A stretch of DNA of 11,193 nt. Source: Actinomycetota bacterium (lineage in GTDB: Bacteria; Actinomycetota; Humimicrobiia; Humimicrobiales; Humimicrobiaceae). Within the stretch, counting starts at the first letter, position 1. Each line of letters begins with the position of its first letter. This document shows, one piece after another, positions 7,972 to 11,193 of the stretch. Below the pieces are notes generated by a model. The model did not search any database. It was not told the DNA's origin and saw only the letters and a program-made list of their open reading frames with translations. The position numbers and the translations under genes were made by a program. The stretch covers positions 1 through 11,193 of the forward strand of contig JACVJB010000014.1 of NCBI GenBank assembly GCA_015711775.1. The letters are read 5' to 3'.

Positions 7972-9483
7972 TTATCCAAAAGATTTTTTGAATTTTTCGG
8001 TTGCTTCTTTAATTTTTTCCTCAAGCGCATTGCTTATATCCTCAGATTTTATTAGCTCCGCAACTATATCTGCGCAGCTTGTGTGCATATACTGCAGATA
8101 CTGGCTCTCAAAATTTTTAATTTTGCTTACCTCTATATCATCAAGATATCCTCTTGTAAGCGCAAAAAGTATCAGCACCTGGTCCTGGACATCCATGGGG
8201 CTGTACTGATTCTGCTTCAGGACTTCAACAGTCCTTTCACCTCTTGCAATCTGTTTTTTTGTCTCTTTGTCAAGTTCTGTGCCAAATTTTGCAAACGTCT
8301 CAAGCTCCCTGTACTGCGCCAGGTCAAGCCTGAGCATTCCCGCAACTTTTTTCATTGCGTTTATCTGGGCATTGCCGCCTACTCTTGAAACAGAAACGCC
8401 AGGATTAATTGCGGGCCTTATGCCCGAGTTAAACAAATCGTCTTCCAGGTATATCTGTCCGTCAGTTATTGATACAACATTTGTAGGAATATATGATGAT
8501 ATATCTCCGGCTTTTGTTTCAATTACAGGGATGGCGGTAAGAGAGCCTCCTCCCTTATCTTCAGAAAGCTTGGCTGAGCGCTCGAGAAGCCTTGAATGCA
8601 GGTAAAATATATCCCCGGGATAAGCTTCCCTTCCGGGCGGCCTTTTTAAAAGAAGAGAAAGCTGCCTGTATGCCACTGCATGCTTTGAAAGATCGTCATA
8701 AACAACAAGCGCATCCCTGCCGCTGTACATAAAATACTCCCCTGCTGCGCACCCGGAATAAGGCGCAATATACTGAAGCGCAGCAGATGTTTTTGCTGTG
8801 GCGCTTACTATTATTGTATACTGCATTGCGTCCGCTTCCTCGAGTTTATCCACTATTCTTGCAATTGTTGATGTTTTTTGTCCTATTGCCACAAACACGC
8901 AAAAGACATTCTTGCCTTTCTGGTTAATTATTGTATCTGTTAATATTGCTGACTTGCCGATGCTCCTGTCGCCTATTACGAGTTCCCTCTGGCCTTTTCC
9001 AATTGGAATCATCGAATCTATTGCTTTTATGCCTGTCTGGAGCGGCTCTTTTACCGGCTGCCTGTAAACAACCCCTGGAGCCATAAATTCAACAGGCCTG
9101 AAACTGCCTGTTTTTATGGGACCCTTACTATCAAGAGGATTTCCAAGAGGATCAATTATCCTGCCCAGAAGTTCATCACCTGTCGGAACCTGGAGAATTT
9201 TCCCGGTGCATTTTACAGTATCTCCTTCCTGTATTTTCTCATAATCTCCAAGGAGGATGACGCCAATATCATTTCTGTCAAGGTTTAAGATAACCCCATA
9301 GGCTCCATCCTGGAACTGGAGCATTTCACCTGCCATTGCTTTTGTAAGCCCTGATACCCTTGCTATGCCATCACCGGCTTCCATTACCCTGCCGACTTCT
9401 TCAGCAGTGGCCTCCCTTTTATAGTTATTTATTTCAGAGCTTATAAGCTGCGTAATTTTATCCGAGTCAATTTTCAATACCAA
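7972..9483 (-). CDS. atpA: F1 ATP synthase subunit alpha (AtpA)
   Basis: Alpha alternates with beta in the F1 hexamer and supplies the arginine finger to the catalytic sites. The 503 residues match the family along their length: the N-terminal barrel ([16 protein letters not shown], 31-46), [12 protein letters not shown] (107-118), P-loop GDRSIGKS (171-178), [10 protein letters not shown] (282-291), [18 protein letters not shown] (353-370) with Arg367 as the arginine finger, and a helical C-terminus. The P-loop usually reads GDRQTGKT, so three positions differ, while the essential G-K-S pattern is kept. The start is TTG at 9483-9481, six bases after GGGAG (9490-9494). A second TTG two codons on has a poorer spacing (12 nt). 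The gene overlaps the end of atpH by 17 nt, which suggests coupled translation. Confidence 0.98.
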   Translation of the reverse strand: MVLKIDSDKITQLISSEINNYKREATAEEVGRVMEAGDGIARVSGLTKAMAGEMLQFQDGAYGVILNLDRNDIGVILLGDYEKIQEGDTVKCTGKILQVPTGDELLGRIIDPLGNPLDSKGPIKTGSFRPVEFMAPGVVYRQPVKEPLQTGIKAIDSMIPIGKGQRELVIGDRSIGKSAILTDTIINQKGKNVFCVFVAIGQKTSTIARIVDKLEEADAMQYTIIVSATAKTSAALQYIAPYSGCAAGEYFMYSGRDALVVYDDLSKHAVAYRQLSLLLKRPPGREAYPGDIFYLHSRLLERSAKLSEDKGGGSLTAIPVIETKAGDISSYIPTNVVSITDGQIYLEDDLFNSGIRPAINPGVSVSRVGGNAQINAMKKVAGMLRLDLAQYRELETFAKFGTELDKETKKQIARGERTVEVLKQNQYSPMDVQDQVLILFALTRGYLDDIEVSKIKNFESQYLQYMHTSCADIVAELIKSEDISNALEEKIKEATEKFKKSFG

Positions 9484-10054
9484 TATATTCTCCCTTTAGT
9501 TCAAGAGATTTTAATTTCTGCCGCATGCCCTCAATTTTGTTCTTAATGCTTAAATCAATAACTCTCTGGCCAATTTTTATTATTATTCCACCGATTATGC
9601 CAGTGTCCACAATATTATTTATGCGAACATCCAGACCCGTTTTTATATCAACATCCTTTTTTATCTGCGCAAGCATGCTTTCCTCAAGATTTACTGCGCT
9701 TATTACATTAATCAGGATCTGCTTTTTGAACTGGTTTGCAAGTTTTACGTAATCGCTGTAAATCTGTTCAATCATGCCGCCAAGATCCAGTATGACTATC
9801 ATGGCCGCAAATGCTTTTATGGCGCTGCCTGAGTCCTGCGCGGTTATTTCAAGAAGCGTCTTAATTCTCTGGTCCTGCCCAAGTGACGGATCTGAGAGAT
9901 ACTTCTTAAGCTCAAGATTATATAAAACAGCATCTTTTAACTGCCTTAATTCCTCCTCAGTCTGTTCAACCGCATTTTCAGCAGTTGCCAGGTTAAAAAG
10001 GGCTCTGGCATAATAGTCTGATTTAAATTTTTTATTTTCAGTGTTTTTATTCAA
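9467..10054 (-). CDS. atpH: F1 ATP synthase subunit delta (AtpH)
   Basis: Delta caps F1 and ties it to the peripheral b stalk. The 195-residue protein has the typical opening [10 protein letters not shown] (14-23), an N-terminal helical domain, and the conserved C-terminal segment [22 protein letters not shown] (split: VDTGIIGG at 149-156 and [10 protein letters not shown] at 161-170). Size is slightly above the usual 175-185 because of about 12 polar residues at the N-terminus. The start is TTG at 10054-10052, with AGGA nine bases upstream (10064-10067). There is no ATG in frame nearby that would keep the conserved opening. The stop codon lies inside the start of atpA (17-nt overlap). Confidence 0.95.
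   Translation of the reverse strand: MNKNTENKKFKSDYYARALFNLATAENAVEQTEEELRQLKDAVLYNLELKKYLSDPSLGQDQRIKTLLEITAQDSGSAIKAFAAMIVILDLGGMIEQIYSDYVKLANQFKKQILINVISAVNLEESMLAQIKKDVDIKTGLDVRINNIVDTGIIGGIIIKIGQRVIDLSIKNKIEGMRQKLKSLELKGEYIGIEN
9490..9494 (-). promoter_or_regulatory. Shine-Dalgarno deciding the atpA TTG start
   Basis: GGGAG on the minus strand lies six bases before TTG at 9483 and twelve before the next in-frame TTG (9477). The spacing favours the upstream TTG. The element is inside the atpH coding sequence. Confidence 0.55.
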
Positions 10055-10063
10055 GTTATTAAA

Positions 10064-10067
10064 TCCT
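10064..10067 (-). promoter_or_regulatory. Short Shine-Dalgarno before the atpH TTG start
   Basis: AGGA in the 17-nt gap between atpF and atpH lies nine bases before TTG at 10054. It is a short match, but it is the only one in the gap and agrees with the expected N-terminus of delta. Confidence 0.45.
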
Positions 10068-10071
10068 GCGT

Positions 10072-10581
10072 TTACTGTTTTATTTCCTGTACTTCCTTCA
10101 GGCTTTCCTCAATAAGCCGCCTGTGATCTTCATCTGAGAGCTGCCTGCTTATTATTTTTTCAGACGCATTAATAGCAATATCAATAATTTTATCCTTGAC
10201 ATCTTCAACAGATCTTACTCTTTCATTCTCTATTTCCTGCATTGCAGTCTGTATTATTGCGCGCGATTTTTCATTTGCTTTTTCTTCAAGTTCATCTCTT
10301 ATCCTCTTTGCCTCTTCCCTGCTCTCTTCAATTATCCGTCTCGCTTCCTTTTTGGCTGCTTCAAGATTTACTGTCTGTTCATCAATATATTTTCTGGCTT
10401 CATCCATTTTTCTTTCAGCGCTGTCAAGGTTTTCGCGTATTTCCTCCTGCCGTTTGCTAAGTATCCTGCTTACAGGTTTTGCAACAAACTTAAGAATTAT
10501 TACAAGAAGTATTACAAAAACTATAACTGACCAGAAGACAGTACTGGACATTGGATTTATAATTTTAAGTACTTCTTCCAA
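10072..10581 (-). CDS. atpF: Fo ATP synthase subunit b (AtpF)
   Basis: Subunit b is the peripheral stalk that holds F1 stationary against the Fo a subunit. The 169 residues have the standard layout: a short N-terminus with INPMSSTVFW (8-17), one membrane helix (about 14-33), then a long charged helix rich in Glu, Lys, Arg and Ala (about 40-150), and a C-terminal part with ASEKIISRQLSDEDHRRLIE (138-157) that contacts delta. Only one b gene is present in the window, so a homodimer is expected. The start is TTG at 10581-10579, preceded at eight bases by GAGGTG (10590-10595). An internal ATG (residue 11) would cut into the conserved N-terminal motif and has no such signal. Confidence 0.96.
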   Translation of the reverse strand: MEEVLKIINPMSSTVFWSVIVFVILLVIILKFVAKPVSRILSKRQEEIRENLDSAERKMDEARKYIDEQTVNLEAAKKEARRIIEESREEAKRIRDELEEKANEKSRAIIQTAMQEIENERVRSVEDVKDKIIDIAINASEKIISRQLSDEDHRRLIEESLKEVQEIKQ

Positions 10582-10589
10582 ATTGTTTA

Positions 10590-10595
10590 CACCTC
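10590..10595 (-). promoter_or_regulatory. Shine-Dalgarno deciding the atpF TTG start
   Basis: GAGGTG on the minus strand in the atpE-atpF gap lies eight bases before TTG at 10581. It is a strong match with good spacing and is the main reason for choosing TTG over the ATG at codon 11. Confidence 0.7.
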
Positions 10596-10617
10596 ATTTA
10601 AATATATTTTTTAAAAT

Positions 10618-10848
<231 letters not shown>

Positions 10849-10853
10849 TTAAT

Positions 10854-10859
10854 CCTCCT
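10854..10859 (-). promoter_or_regulatory. Strong Shine-Dalgarno of atpE
   Basis: AGGAGG five bases before the atpE ATG is the best ribosome-binding match in the window. This fits the need for many c subunits per enzyme. Confidence 0.8.
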
Positions 10860-10875
10860 GATCTAATAATATTTT

Positions 10876-11193
10876 TTAATGCCTTGGATTTACCACATCG
10901 CCTATGTACAGAGCCGACAGTATCGCAAAAATATATGCCTGTATTGCCGATACAAAAAGCTCAAGAAGCATCATTATAACTGCAAAAGGCACGGCGGCTA
11001 TGGCTATAAAATAATTTTTAAAATAAATAATAAGGCCCAGTATTACAAAAATAATTGTATGCCCGGCAAGCATATTTGCCATAAGACGTATAAAGAGCGA
11101 AAATGGCTTTGCAATCGTGCTTATTATTTCTATAGGGACAACAATTACAAGCATCCATTTGGGAACCGCTGAAGGGGCATATGTTTTAATATA
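10876..11193 (-). CDS. atpB: Fo ATP synthase subunit a (AtpB), C-terminal part
   Basis: The frame enters from the right edge of the window and ends in TAA, so only the last 105 residues are seen. An in-frame ATG at 11154 is internal, because the conserved family sequence continues upstream of it (Y-A-P-S-A-V-P-K-W). Subunit a is the membrane stator that conducts protons past the c-ring. The visible part has PIEIISTIAKPFSLFIRLMA (this stretch includes the essential stator Arg in FIRLMANMLAGH), then hydrophobic helices, and the C-terminal motif FVSAIQAYIFAILSALYIGD. These are the two best-conserved regions of the family. It is the upstream neighbour of atpE, with a 27-nt gap. Confidence 0.95.
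   Translation of the reverse strand, partial: YIKTYAPSAVPKWMLVIVVPIEIISTIAKPFSLFIRLMANMLAGHTIIFVILGLIIYFKNYFIAIAAVPFAVIMMLLELFVSAIQAYIFAILSALYIGDVVNPRH

Noticed and set aside
11152..11154. ATG at 11154 as the atpB start
   Set aside because: Conserved subunit a sequence continues in frame upstream to the window edge, so this Met is internal to a truncated gene.

Overview
The window is an AT-rich bacterial chromosome segment in which every supported gene lies on the minus strand, so transcription runs from high to low coordinates. Reading in that direction, it opens inside an F-type ATP synthase operon: the 3' end of atpB, then atpE, atpF, atpH, atpA, atpG, atpD and atpC. After a 147-nt spacer comes a cell-envelope block: murA, a large LytR-CpsA-Psr (LCP) family glycopolymer transferase, and the first 430 codons of a membrane-anchored nucleotide-sugar dehydratase/epimerase of the CapD/WbpM/PglF type, cut by the left edge of the window.

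The organism cannot be named. Several features suggest a Gram-positive-type or deep-branching, monoderm-like lineage, such as an uncultured Actinomycetota or a Firmicutes relative. These are an LCP protein with a C-terminal LytR_C domain, murA downstream of the ATP operon (an arrangement known from both Firmicutes and actinobacteria), AT-rich spacers, and frequent ATA and AGG codons. The standard genetic code applies, with both TGA and TAA used as ordinary stops.

ATP synthase (4943-11193): the order B-E-F-H-A-G-D-C is the usual bacterial one, with spacings of 17-85 nt or short overlaps. There is one b subunit. The c subunit has the proton-type rather than the sodium-type ion site. Three consecutive genes (atpF, atpH, atpA) start with TTG, each with an upstream Shine-Dalgarno-like stretch. 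The gamma subunit is unusually long (343 residues) because of an insertion at the position where chloroplast and cyanobacterial gamma subunits carry their regulatory insertion. The alpha P-loop departs from the usual GDRQTGKT.

Envelope block (1-4795): MurA makes the first committed peptidoglycan precursor. The LCP protein probably transfers a lipid-linked glycopolymer to peptidoglycan, and the CapD-like enzyme probably makes a modified UDP-sugar for such a polymer. The LCP protein carries two tandem Ig-like repeats between its catalytic domain and LytR_C, which is its most distinctive feature. The LCP and CapD-like genes are 20 nt apart. None of the three envelope genes has a clear Shine-Dalgarno sequence, and TATAAT-like boxes sit at or just before two of the start codons.

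Most of the window is housekeeping. I found no mobile element, CRISPR array, tRNA, rRNA or evident new defence system. The points worth following are the gamma insertion, the LCP domain architecture and the start-site signals.
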